DNA from: Galeruca laticollis
Taxonomy: Eukaryota; Arthropoda; Insecta; Coleoptera; Chrysomelidae
Length of the DNA stretch: 64,000 bases
Assembly: GCA_963921935.1 (NCBI GenBank)
Contig: OY998179.1
Coordinates: forward strand, 17,853,114-17,917,113
Direction: 5' to 3'
This document shows positions 1-10,511 of the stretch, one piece after another. A program made the position numbers and the translations under genes. How positions within the stretch are numbered: position 1 is the first letter of the stretch; each line of letters opens with the position of its first letter. Under the pieces are notes generated by a model. The model was not told the origin of the DNA, made no database searches, and saw only the letters and a program-made list of their open reading frames with translations.

Positions 1-190
1 TGCCTCACAGATGTACTCTATTGATTTTCAGTTGACTAGAGCGAGTACAGCGGGTCCTATAAATCCAGATATACTGAATTTTTGATTATTTTTGGAGAAA
101 TTTCGGTTTGTTAGCACGATACATCCCCCGAAGTGTATACAAGTGATAATTTCATGATAGGATATTGTTCAGGGCCACAGATGCGGAAAA
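1..190 (-). repeat. Inverted copy of the ~174-bp satellite-like unit
   Basis: The reverse complement of this stretch matches 27520-27715 closely, including the junction word around CCGCATCTGTGGCCCTGAACAAT. At 27.5-28.2 kb the same unit is tandemly repeated. Here it lies just downstream of the minus-strand gene at 205-2019, so it is probably the 3' terminal part of that element. It runs off the left window edge, so the copy number is unknown. Confidence 0.8.
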
Positions 191-204
191 GTTAGTTTTA
201 ATCC

Positions 205-2019
205 CTAAAACCGTTTATTTTTGTTGTTGTGAGTTGTTACCATTATTTGGAATCGACGCTTCAGACATCTCAGATTCTTCAGGCATCTCAGATTCTTCGG
301 ATATTTCATGTTCTTCGGCTGTATTTGACTCAATGTTTTGGTAAATAATTCCCACTGTATCATGTAAAGTATCCTTTCGATCATAGTCTCCACAAAACGG
401 TCAAAATTGTCATATGCCACACCAGTAAAAAGTTCAGGTTTCTTTTTAATTTTTTCTGAGCATAAGCTAGACTTTTCAATAGATGTAAACGTTGTTTCCG
501 TTTCTGGTTCCTCAACTCCTTGATAACTTATACAGTGCCCGTATCTATTAATGATATCAATAACTTTTCTACTGCTTGTCAAGCTCTTTAAAGTCATGCC
601 TAACATTATATGCTTTGACGTCTCCAATTGACCATTATGAACTCCAAAAATTACATCTTGACAATAAGAATGAACTTGACGATTACATTTTATGCTGTTT
701 TTTCGTTTTTGATTAGTTCCAGCAAGAAGAGTAAAGTAAAAGTCCAGTAATTGTTGCGGTATCGAAGCTTCTCCTGATATTAAATCGTGCGCTGTAATAT
801 TTTTAGGCGGTAACTTTTTCTTTTCTATTTGCCATATTGCTTTTCTTAAAGTCAATGCCGCTTTTTGTAAAATATTTTTGGTTTGTAAATTTTCCAACAT
901 TGTATCGTCTACCGCGTGTAAAAATTTCGGTGCTGTTATTTTTTTGTTATGAACAATCAAATATTTAATATTATTAGAAAAATTTTTTCACATTTTATCT
1001 TCTAGGTGTTGAGCTTTGGAAGTATTGTTCATTTCAACAGAATTGTCTTGAAACATTTTCTCCAATGAATCCATGTACAGTTCATTTAAATGTACTAATA
1101 AATGACAGCGCCCTCTTTTGATTATGTCTTCCTCGATGATTACACTTATTTCATCAAAAGCCATTTGGTGATACTCTCGATGTAAATGCCAATCACTTTT
1201 ACTGGATGGTTTTTTTAATGAAGATATTTTATTATACAAATCGACTCTACTTTCTGTATGATAGAATATTTTCGGACTAGAAAATTTTTCCAATTTACTT
1301 AACAATTCTGCAAACTCGTCTTGTTGTCCGTTTCATGAAGTGGAAGCATTTTCGACCGTAATTTTTTATATTTTCTATTGCAGAATACACAAACTTTTGG
1401 ATTATTCTTAATACTGCCATCACTCTCAGTAACATTATGTACTATTGGAGTTGACTGATTATTTTTACGAGTATCTGACTCAAAAGTTTGAATATTTTCT
1501 TGAGATATTGATGATTGGAGTTCGACCGATTCAGAAATTGGAATCGATTGCAGTAATGATGGAGATTCTACAGGTAGATTCTGAGAATGAGGTTTTTCTT
1601 GAGAAGTTGTAGGTTGTGGTTCTATTGATTCGGAAGTGAAAGATGTTTGAGAGATTATTGACGATTCTGTAGTGGAAGATTGTAAATTAGATGGTTCGAT
1701 GGTCAACTCAGGCATCAACGGCGTGGTTGGAGAGCGATTGTCTGTAGGTACACTGGCTGATGTTGCTTTTTCATTTTTTTTGTCAGAACCTACAGGTTCA
1801 GAAGTTAAATATTTTTTCATAACTCCTATGAATACTTTATAGCATTCCCTGTGATAACCACAGTCTGTATATTCATCGGGCAAAATAAGTCTTTATATTT
1901 TAGGTTATGTTTTTTTCTGACATTCAAAATATTTTTACATTTTTTGAAAGTTTCCTTGAAGACAATACTATTTTGCTGCTACTTTCTTTACAGACAAAAC
2001 AAATTAATTTATTTTCCAT
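205..2019 (-). pseudogene. Unclassified transposon-associated zinc-finger protein, frameshifted
   Basis: Three minus-strand reading frames (1883-1299, 1305-988, 960-205) follow each other and read as one protein of about 600 residues. I place the start at the ATG at 2019, which opens a Cys-x2-Cys motif (CFVC) followed later by HRECYKVF, a probable zinc finger. A second CVFC motif lies near 1395. A long Ser/Thr/Gln/Pro-rich linker follows, then a conserved C-terminal block (KSLTSSRKVIDIINRYGH, AYDNFDRFVET). After the last block the frame shifts near 383, because KDTLHDTVGI continues in another frame before a Glu-rich tail repeating SEESEMPEESEM. From memory, this architecture recurs as a multicopy, uncharacterised protein in insects and other animals. 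I cannot name its enzyme or superfamily. The breaks suggest a dead copy. Confidence 0.65.
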
Positions 2020-2139
2020 GATAACACTTTACTTAAACTCTATCAAATTTATTTCACAAACGACGCAAATGAATGATAAAACGTATACTGAACGTATAAT
2101 AGTCCAACACATAATACAGTGTAAACGACAGATGGTGCG

Positions 2140-2314
2140 CAGTAAAAGATCGCAATAGAGCAAACTCACCATCTCACTCAAACCCACCTGAACATATATT
2201 GCCTCGCGCTCGCAATTACGGCGGACTCTCAAGGCCTCTGGCCAGCGGTAAAAAACCATGAAAACTGTCCGGCTACTGGGGTAACTTCTTCTCATAGCCT
2301 TCCAAGTAACATAT
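2140..2314. repeat. 175-bp dispersed repeat, copy 1
   Basis: It starts at CAGTAAAAGATCGC and ends at CCAAGTAACATAT. It is nearly identical to 2931-3105 in the same orientation, with only a handful of substitutions. It is more GC-rich than its surroundings. A partly similar core (GATGGCTAAAAAACCCATGAA) occurs near 16967. I see no convincing tRNA A/B box, so calling it a SINE would be a guess. Confidence 0.75.
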
Positions 2315-2328
2315 ATAATAACCAATAA

Positions 2329-2580
2329 CATTTTAAATGGTTTGAACGGGATCAGCTACCAAATTATGTCAGTGATTTGTTAGAAATTATATCAGGTATG
2401 TAATTAGTATGTCAAATTATGTACATGATTTTTTTATCATTCATATTGTATTAACTCGGTTAAATTTTTACAGAAACTGACGAAGAAAGTGATATTGACA
2501 TCAATCAAGAGGACTGGAGTAGTGGTGACGAAGATAATGAAAATATTGACGACAACGATGAAAATTCTGAGCATTATTAA
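2329..2580 (+). pseudogene. Possible two-exon tail of an acidic protein
   Basis: An open frame from 2329 to 2395 ends at a GT donor (GTATG at 2396). A 78-bp AT-rich intron ends with TTTTTACAG at 2473, and the frame resumes (phase 1) at 2474 to a TAA at 2578-2580. The second exon is strongly acidic (DEESDIDINQEDW, SSGDEDNENIDD). An in-frame stop lies just upstream at 2326, where the 175-bp repeat abuts, so the upstream exons are missing or were displaced. Acidic tails of this kind are common in transposases and nuclear proteins. The product is not identified. Confidence 0.4.
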
Positions 2581-2930
2581 ATAATTTTTTTGTATACAAT
2601 AATATTTTTTTAACTCTGTAATAGTATTAAGAATATTTTTTACTTTCTATAAGATGGCTATGAATATAATGAAAATATTTGTTCATTGGATTTCTTACTA
2701 TAAACAAGTCAAAACTTGAATTTCTCGAAAATATTAACGAAACTAAAAATTTATGGAATAATTTATTAGATTTTTTTTTATTTTAGATATGAAAATTTTA
2801 TTAGATAATTTTTTTCATGTGTTTTTTAGTCATAAATAATTTTATGGAATTATTTTGTTAGTTAGTATTTTCATTTTTTGTTAAGTATAAAAATAGTTCA
2901 AGATATAATACTGAGTAAATAAAAAATAAG

Positions 2931-3105
2931 CAGTGAAAGATCGCAATAGAGCAAACTCACCATCTCACTCAAACCCACCTGAACATATATTGCCTCACGC
3001 TCGCAATTACGGCGGACTCTTAAGGCCTCTGGCAAGCGGTAAAAAACCATGAAAACTGTCCGGCTACTGGGGTAACTACTTCTCATAGCCTCCCAATTAA
3101 CATAT
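2931..3105. repeat. 175-bp dispersed repeat, copy 2
   Basis: Direct near-identical copy of 2140-2314, from CAGTGAAAGATCGC to CCAATTAACATAT. The two copies are about 790 bp apart. An open frame crosses both copies on the minus strand, but nothing suggests that it is a conserved protein. Confidence 0.75.
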
Positions 3106-4755
3106 TGAGATAATAGTATGTTTTATTTATTTAATTGTTTATCTTTTTATAGTATTTATATTAGGTTTATATTATTTATTATAATTTTAGTTGTTGAGCG
3201 CCAGATGAAATTAGTCTATCAATTTTTTGTGTTATTATTGTGAGCCAGCTATACTGTCTATGAGGATGAAACTCTTAACCATAGACAAGGAATTATGGTG
3301 GTTGGGGATACGTCTTTTACTTTATAAATTCAAACTCGAGATATAATCTAAATTATAATATAATTAGTAAATAAAATAATAAACACTCAAATTATTATGT
3401 TCCAATAACTTTACAAACAATTAAATACCTATCTAATACAACCCTGTATTTTCTGGTTATCTTATAGGAATAGAGAGGGCAACACTAAATAAATCAACTA
3501 ATGTCGATCAAAAAGATCTCTTTCTCTATAGTTATTGAGTTGTATTAGTTGTCAATGTTAAACTTGTTAGTCTATTTACAAAATGCAGTTATTTAGTCTT
3601 GAATAATAATTTCTTAATTGATCAATACAATTGTAATGTTTTGAAACTAATAATCAAATTCAAATATTCTTCACGATTATAATGACGGCACAAATTATAA
3701 ATCTTTTCTTGACATTCGAGAGACAAAATGTATTGCTATTATTGTGGTGAATATTTGTTATTAGTTTGCTAATATAAGAGTTCTAAATATCCTTTGTATA
3801 ATTTTTCTACTAGTGATCAAATAAGAAGTTATTGCTTTTTTTACTTTAAATCTAACGATCAATAGTTTTTTTAAGTTATACTAATATCGTTTAAACAGTA
3901 TATGTAAATAAAAAACTTTACCTTAGAGTTCGTAACCACAATTGACTCTTCAGTAAGTATTCTTATTTCTTTTTTCTTTTAGTTATTAATTGTATGGCGC
4001 AGTAATTCAAATTTGTACTCCTTGTAACGTCTTTATCTTCCCATACATTTCGTCACTTTATTTCATTGTCAGTTATTGATCCATATCAATTTGTCTTCCC
4101 GTACAATAAGATCAGTGTTCTTCTTAATTTACAATTATTTTTCCTATTATAATGGAATTATCAATATCGCAACTTGGATTTTTCTATCAACTGTCATAAA
4201 TCATTCAAGTTTAAATTCTCCTTCTTATCAATTCCAACAATTTACCTTGATTAATAATTATAAAGTATTCTTCTCAGCTTCAGCTTTTCGTTTATATAAT
4301 TTAACTTCTTTGTAGATTCTTTTTACTTTATTTTTCTATTAGGATAATTATTTTTTACATATCTCCTTCAAAAATTCAATCTGTCATCAATTTTTTTTCC
4401 TAGCAACCATCCATGAGTTGTTATTCCTACTAGATTGATATTTTATTTCATATAGAGGTTAAGTAAGGACTTTTACACTTTTAAATTTTCTTATCTAATG
4501 TTTTTTTTAACAAATTAATATTTACAATAATAATTATTGGATTCGTAATAATTATATCAGTGAAATTCATATTGTCTCAACCACCTTTATTATTCATTTG
4601 AGGAGAGTTTTCATTGAATTTATCATTTCAAACCTATCAATTCTTATTTTAGTCCAATATATAAAATTCAGCTCTTATACTATAACGTATAACCATACTA
4701 AGTGTCCGGCAATGGATGACGTCATTTTAAATATCATTCTAAAGAAAATATCAAA
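3106..4755. other. AT-rich stretch with no recognised gene
   Basis: Homopolymer-rich, AT-dominated sequence. Open frames on either strand are short and resemble no family that I know. The 2581-2930 interval is similar. Confidence 0.6.
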
Positions 4756-6187
4756 AAACCGAACTTTATATTTAAGGTGCTGTTTTTTTACACCTTTGTT
4801 ACCTGTTAGCTGTCAAAGTTACCACTACCCGAACTACATAGTCGCTCATCGTTGTTACCTGTGTTGATGACGTGCGCAGATAAACTTTTAGGTTTTATGA
4901 AATGATGTGCGCCTAGCCAAAGCGGCCTCTTGCTCTATGTTGCTGTAGCAAAATAATTTAGTAAGTATAACCTCAAAAAATTGTTATGAGAAAATGTATA
5001 GGGTGATTTAATTTCGTGAACATTGAATAATACGCTTAATGACTTTATAATAATTAATTTTATAAAACTTTGTGAATAATTGCACAATTATGGGTAAAAT
5101 TTGTGTTGTGAACATTTGCGCAAATGGTCGTAAATCAAAAGACAGAAAAAATATTCACCTCTTTCGTATTCCCAAATCAACCTTGTTTTCATCATTCTTT
5201 GTTTTATTGGCTATGGAACTAATTGTTTTCTTCTTAATAGAAACAGTTTCCCGATCTAGAATATCTCATTCAGTAATCGACTCATTAGTTGGTATAATTA
5301 ATTAATGGAATCAAGTTACAATAAAACGTTTAATTTGTCTACAAAATGAATCAATGTGTAGAAATGACAATGAATCAGGTAACCATTAATTTATTTAATT
5401 CTTCGTTAACCAGTTTTACATTAAGATTTATTCGTATATTGTAAACAACCATACATTTAATCTTTTTTCTTAATGCGTTTTATCGCCTTACTCATTTCCG
5501 AATCATTTGTAATTAATTTTAAGGTGATACAAGTAAATTTAAATAGCCTGTCAAGATGTTATGTATCTATCAATATAATCGAAAATAATTACCTTCCGAT
5601 ATTCAATTTCCATATATTATTGAAAATAACCAATAATTGATAGTTGTAAACTACTAGAAAAACAGAATTAAAAACATGTTTTTGAAAATAACTGCGAAGG
5701 CTCATTAAGCTCTTCAGCAAGTTTATAACTACCATGCCAGGTTTGCAAGATTTAATTACGGTACTCATTTAGCAGCTACAGTACTCGTTCAAATGTTTCA
5801 GTGCCAACGAATTTCATAATGTTATACAGTGCTAGTCAAGTGTTTACTCCTCATTCGTGTACTTTCAACAGTTTTACTAAACGTAATAAAATTTGAAGGG
5901 CGATATTGAGCGGATATAAGCTTCCGGTAGCAGGTGTACTAATATTCATAGATTACGTCACGGGGCAACAATTAAATTGAATCTTAGTAACAACTACAAT
6001 ACCTTTCAATATTGTGTATAATCTGTACATTAGTGTTGCTGCCTCATCTGCAGAGTTGGTCTAGAATTTGCAAGCTCGAAGCACCTTTGGAACACACTAA
6101 ACAGCATGAAACGTAAAAAAAATAACCATCAAAGAAATTATAACAAACAATGATGTATTGACCGGTGATCTGAAAATTTCAAATGCG
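4756..6187 (+). repeat. Tandem duplication, unit 1 (1432 bp)
   Basis: This block recurs immediately at 6188-7619 with a constant offset of 1432 bp. Every stretch I compared was identical. The unit begins at AAACCGAACTTTATATTTAAGG and ends at TTTCAAATGCG. It carries a THAP-type start at 5072-5305. The rest is AT-rich and non-coding as far as I can see. Confidence 0.95.
5072..5305 (+). CDS. THAP-domain N-terminus fragment, copy 1
   Basis: Encodes 77 residues. From the second Met (5090) the start MGKICVVNICANGRKSK with Cys-x4-Cys, followed by IHLFRIPK, fits the beginning of a THAP zinc finger (C2CH DNA-binding module found in P-element transposases and host THAP proteins). The later Cys-x2-His half and the AVPTIF-like end are absent. 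After residue about 36 the translation becomes hydrophobic and unlike THAP, so either an exon boundary lies there or the frame has decayed. A first exon or relic of a THAP/P-element-like gene is likely. A functional protein from this ORF alone is unlikely. Confidence 0.55.
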   Translation: MNNCTIMGKICVVNICANGRKSKDRKNIHLFRIPKSTLFSSFFVLLAMELIVFFLIETVSRSRISHSVIDSLVGIIN

Positions 6188-7619
6188 AAACCGAACTTTA
6201 TATTTAAGGTGCTGTTTTTTTACACCTTTGTTACCTGTTAGCTGTCAAAGTTACCACTACCCGAACTACATAGTCGCTCATCGTTGTTACCTGTGTTGAT
6301 GACGTGCGCAGATAAACTTTTAGGTTTTATGAAATGATGTGCGCCTAGCCAAAGCGGCCTCTTGCTCTATGTTGCTGTAGCAAAATAATTTAGTAAGTAT
6401 AACCTCAAAAAATTGTTATGAGAAAATGTATAGGGTGATTTAATTTCGTGAACATTGAATAATACGCTTAATGACTTTATAATAATTAATTTTATAAAAC
6501 TTTGTGAATAATTGCACAATTATGGGTAAAATTTGTGTTGTGAACATTTGCGCAAATGGTCGTAAATCAAAAGACAGAAAAAATATTCACCTCTTTCGTA
6601 TTCCCAAATCAACCTTGTTTTCATCATTCTTTGTTTTATTGGCTATGGAACTAATTGTTTTCTTCTTAATAGAAACAGTTTCCCGATCTAGAATATCTCA
6701 TTCAGTAATCGACTCATTAGTTGGTATAATTAATTAATGGAATCAAGTTACAATAAAACGTTTAATTTGTCTACAAAATGAATCAATGTGTAGAAATGAC
6801 AATGAATCAGGTAACCATTAATTTATTTAATTCTTCGTTAACCAGTTTTACATTAAGATTTATTCGTATATTGTAAACAACCATACATTTAATCTTTTTT
6901 CTTAATGCGTTTTATCGCCTTACTCATTTCCGAATCATTTGTAATTAATTTTAAGGTGATACAAGTAAATTTAAATAGCCTGTCAAGATGTTATGTATCT
7001 ATCAATATAATCGAAAATAATTACCTTCCGATATTCAATTTCCATATATTATTGAAAATAACCAATAATTGATAGTTGTAAACTACTAGAAAAACAGAAT
7101 TAAAAACATGTTTTTGAAAATAACTGCGAAGGCTCATTAAGCTCTTCAGCAAGTTTATAACTACCATGCCAGGTTTGCAAGATTTAATTACGGTACTCAT
7201 TTAGCAGCTACAGTACTCGTTCAAATGTTTCAGTGCCAACGAATTTCATAATGTTATACAGTGCTAGTCAAGTGTTTACTCCTCATTCGTGTACTTTCAA
7301 CAGTTTTACTAAACGTAATAAAATTTGAAGGGCGATATTGAGCGGATATAAGCTTCCGGTAGCAGGTGTACTAATATTCATAGATTACGTCACGGGGCAA
7401 CAATTAAATTGAATCTTAGTAACAACTACAATACCTTTCAATATTGTGTATAATCTGTACATTAGTGTTGCTGCCTCATCTGCAGAGTTGGTCTAGAATT
7501 TGCAAGCTCGAAGCACCTTTGGAACACACTAAACAGCATGAAACGTAAAAAAAATAACCATCAAAGAAATTATAACAAACAATGATGTATTGACCGGTGA
7601 TCTGAAAATTTCAAATGCG
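6188..7619 (+). repeat. Tandem duplication, unit 2 (1432 bp)
   Basis: Direct head-to-tail copy of 4756-6187 with no divergence seen. After 7619 the sequence switches abruptly to a non-LTR retrotransposon relic. Identity of this level means a very recent duplication or an assembly duplication. Confidence 0.95.
6504..6737 (+). CDS. THAP-domain N-terminus fragment, copy 2
   Basis: Identical in protein sequence to the ORF at 5072-5305, exactly 1432 bp downstream, because it lies in the second tandem unit. It has the same THAP-like Cys-x4-Cys start and the same loss of THAP character after the IPK motif. Confidence 0.55.
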   Translation: MNNCTIMGKICVVNICANGRKSKDRKNIHLFRIPKSTLFSSFFVLLAMELIVFFLIETVSRSRISHSVIDSLVGIIN

Positions 7620-7631
7620 TTCAATAAACAA

Positions 7632-8687
7632 AATGCGGAGTAGGGAAAAAACTGGCTCCTTCAGTTCAAAAACTTATTACTGACCCAATACCTAAAAAAT
7701 CTCTGGCACGCCCCATTTTTCTTTCACCTGTAGATTAGGAGGAAATATGTCAGATTATAAATTCATTGAAACCAAATAAATCACCAGGAATTTATAATAT
7801 TAAATCTGAAATTCAAATAGATATTGCCAAACGCGTGGCATATTTTATTAAAATAATGAAATTTGGTGTATTTCCCTCTATACACAAATTTGCCGCTATC
7901 AAACCACTTCATAAAAAAGGAAAAAAATGTGTGATTGAAAATTATAAACCCATTTCATTTATATCCAATATCACGGTTTTTTATAAAAAGCTCTCAAGAA
8001 CAAATGAATGATTATATAAAGAGAAACAACTTGCTATCAGAAAAACAGTTTGGAATCAGAGAAGCCAAATCTACCCAAAATGCTATAATAAGCTCAACAT
8101 CCAAATTTATAAAGCGATAGATAAAGGAAACCTAGTGTGAGTATATTTCTAGGCCTCTCTAAGGCTTTCGATACTGTGAACAGCTAACCGAAACCTTGGA
8201 ACTCGAGGAATAACTTATAAAGCTATCTATACCAGGGGTAACAATTTATACAAATTGAAAATGAACTGAGTTCAGAAGAGTTAGTTCAGTTTGGGTGTAT
8301 CACAAAACACTGTAAACGGGCCACTATTATTCTAAAGAAACCTACCTCAATATTTTACTCACCCTGAATACTATCGGAACTATAATAAGCTTCGGAGATG
8401 ATACTGTGTTACTGATAGAGGATAAAAATTGGCATAACCTGGAACAAAAAGGGGAAGCTATGCCACAGATAATTAACTGGTTTAATCATCAACTATTAAC
8501 AATAAGCTATGAAAAAACTGAATACGGAACGGCGAGTCAATTATTGACGGATACCATTAAATATTTTGGTGTTACACGAAATATAAGACGGGAGAATGTG
8601 GCAATAACCTTAAGGAGTATGCTGTTCAAATTAAAATATTTGAGTAAATTACTTGACAGTCGACACTTGAGGATCATGAATTTTTAA
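7632..8687 (+). pseudogene. CR1/Jockey-type non-LTR reverse transcriptase, decayed
   Basis: Successive frames give the RT landmarks in order: a linker ending PNKSPGIYNIK (fingers entry, cf. KKAPGLDG in the 58.5-kb copy), ENYKPISF, LSEKQFGIREAKSTQNAI, a degraded KAFDTV near 8163-8180, GVSQ-like sequence near 8290, and FGDDTVLLIEDKNW (catalytic box with Gly for Ala) near 8393. The thumb region follows to the stop at 8687. Several stops and frameshifts make it inactive. The word GAAGAGTTAGTTCAGTTTGG is shared with the fragment at 38455-38640, so both belong to one family. Confidence 0.8.
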
Positions 8688-8984
8688 TATTTTTGCTGTT
8701 ATTCTCTTATAAATAGTGGTTGTTTTAAGACGTGCATCGTGTTGAAATTATTATTTTTACCAGATATATTGTACCTATTTATTCTTGTTCAAGGACACTA
8801 AGTGCCATCAACCAGATTATTTTAAGTTTATTCAATGTAATTATACATACACAAATAATATGTTTATAATTATAATGCATACCTACATTTTGTATAAATC
8901 ATTTAATTTGATAAATACATCACATTAAACCTGGGGATAAATTCTAAAGGAGTGAAGCAGCATATTAATTAAATTTAATGAAAT
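8688..8984. other. AT-rich spacer, nothing recognised
   Basis: No reading frame or repeat that I can identify between the RT relic and the Penelope fragment. Confidence 0.5.
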
Positions 8985-9517
8985 TGACTGTCTCGACCGT
9001 TACTTCGTGGAATCTACTCATACTAGTGTTTTAAATGAAACTTTCTGTTTCTAGCAAATTCCACAATATAGTGAAAAAATGTTAAAAATTCTAAAAAATT
9101 GACATTTCTTTCGATATCAGACCCTAACACAGAACTAGATATTTGTGATTAGAAACAAGAACTGGATTTCCTTGAAGAATTGGAAATTAGAAGATATTTA
9201 AGAAACCCACAACATGAAGTCGTCAATGAACAGATAAATCTATGGAGTTCTCCACTTTTAAACTGTCTTCTTAAGTGAAAATTGTAGCAGATATAATTTT
9301 CCTAGTTCTTTATATTAGTGCACAGTTATGCTGATCCTTATTGGGAAAAATGATAAGCTTTAATATTTGTAATATCATATCTTCTTCTTTTTTCTATTAA
9401 CATATACTTAGTCAATTACAAGGTAGGTCACTTCTTGGTCTAGCCAAAAATAACTATTAAACATCAGGTAGGCATCAGAGGAAATGTAAGTTCTGTCATT
9501 CTGAAGATGATATTTCT
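8985..9517 (+). mobile_element. Penelope-like element 3' end fragment
   Basis: 9122-9285 encodes the Penelope C-terminus (KQELDFLEELEIRRYLRN, then SSPLLNCLLK and a stop), downstream of where the GIY-YIG nuclease would lie. The rest to 9517 is the 3' terminal region shared with copies at 13.3, 33.8-34.1 and 54.4 kb (for example GGTCTAGCCAAAAATAACTA). 8985-9115 is a terminal-repeat piece in inverted orientation (TGTTTTAAATGAAAC near 9030, TTCCACAATATAGTG). The right edge abuts the gypsy LTR at 9518. Confidence 0.8.
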
Positions 9518-9718
9518 AGATTGCGGCTTACAAAAACAATCGGTTCCCTGGAATTTTCTAGATAAAACTAGTCACAAAAACAATGTCTAGATTAGATAGT
9601 TACAAAAAATCGTAAACAGTTCTAAGAAATCCCTGCTCAGCCGTCATAATTTTAACTTTCATACATGGCTTAGACATAGTCGGATTCAGGGACTACACTA
9701 GTGTGCTGTTTCGTAACA
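9518..9718 (-). mobile_element. Partial 3' LTR of the macrodomain gypsy element
   Basis: Read on the minus strand, TGTTACGAAACAGCACAC begins directly after the pol tail and continues through AACTGTTTACGATT, CATTGTTTTTGTGAC and GCCGCAATCTAGAAAT. The same succession is in the solo LTR at 38781-39191. It is cut off at the Penelope boundary. Confidence 0.75.
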
Positions 9719-10510
9719 TTACACCCTCCTTAAATGTAAGTTCCTCCTGGAACTTTTGTGTAGCCGAGAAGGGATGTTTGAATCGGCAACTGGCTCCATT
9801 TATACACTTTCCGATCTTATGGAAATAACAGGGCACCGTCTTCATGGGATATTGATAACGGGGGTTGTAGATGCAAATTAATATCTGGACATCGGTATCT
9901 TGAAAGATCACCTCTACCATGTTCCTGATGACTCATCAATTTAACTGGTTACTCGCTATCTTAGACAAAGCCAGTTTCTTCACGCGGGATTCCAACACAT
10001 GGTCTCGGAGGTTTCGAAGTGCTTCCCACACATTGCGGTAGGTAGATCGATCTTGAAATTCATTTTTAGTTAGCACGTAGAAGACCTACTGCGAATTGTG
10101 TTTCAGTCTCAGTGTCTTGCCAGGGGCTGGAATCTGGTCTTCAAGTTTTTCTAATTGCCCGAACTTCTTTCGAAAGACGGTTACCAACCCTCGTGCGTTC
10201 TTGATACGTGCAGGGATGTTGTATGCCAGTGAATAATCTTCCGGGAGAGTGAACAAATCTTGTCGTTGTTCTGAAGTGACTCCATATCTAGCTTTCCCGG
10301 TACCTCCATACGCGCCCATGAATTTACCGAAGGTAGGGTCAGACACATCTCGAATATGGTTCACTCCTTTCTCTAGGTCATGGTCTCCTTCGAATGGCGC
10401 TAGTCGGTTTAGGTGAACTACTTTTGGTTTTCCTTTCGGGATCTTGCTTATGCGATATATAACTTCATTGATTCTTTTCTGGATTAAGTATGGACCTTCC
10501 CAGGATTTCT
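9693..10510 (-). pseudogene. Gypsy pol C-terminus fused to TARG1/OARD1-like macrodomain and CCCH zinc finger
   Basis: In one minus-strand frame from about 10510 the translation starts with a gypsy integrase tail (KSWEGPYLIQKRINEVIYRI, then KPKVVHLNRLAPFEGD). It continues without a break into a macrodomain of the TARG1/OARD1 type: DLFTLPEDYSLAYNI, then GLVTVFRKKFGQLEKL, a stop at 10086, then VFYVLTKNEFQDRSTYRNVW, LRDHVLESRVKKLALSKI, two stops near 9940, and MVEVIFQDTDVQILICIYN. The order and spacing match that ADP-ribose-binding hydrolase fold. The loop that should carry the catalytic Asp reads ASNQLN before the stops, so it is lost here. A canonical CCCH finger follows (C-x7-C-x5-C-x3-H in CYFHKIGKCINGASCRFKH). 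The LTR starts right after. This copy is dead, but the fusion looks like a family trait. Confidence 0.8.
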
Positions 10511-10511
10511 G

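Noticed and set aside
2140..2314. SINE with tRNA promoter
   Set aside because: I could not find a convincing A box and B box with the right spacing, so I kept it as an unclassified repeat.
9100..9125. Hammerhead-like core in the first Penelope fragment
   Set aside because: CGATATCAG replaces the core and GAAA is misplaced, so the motif is not supported in this copy.
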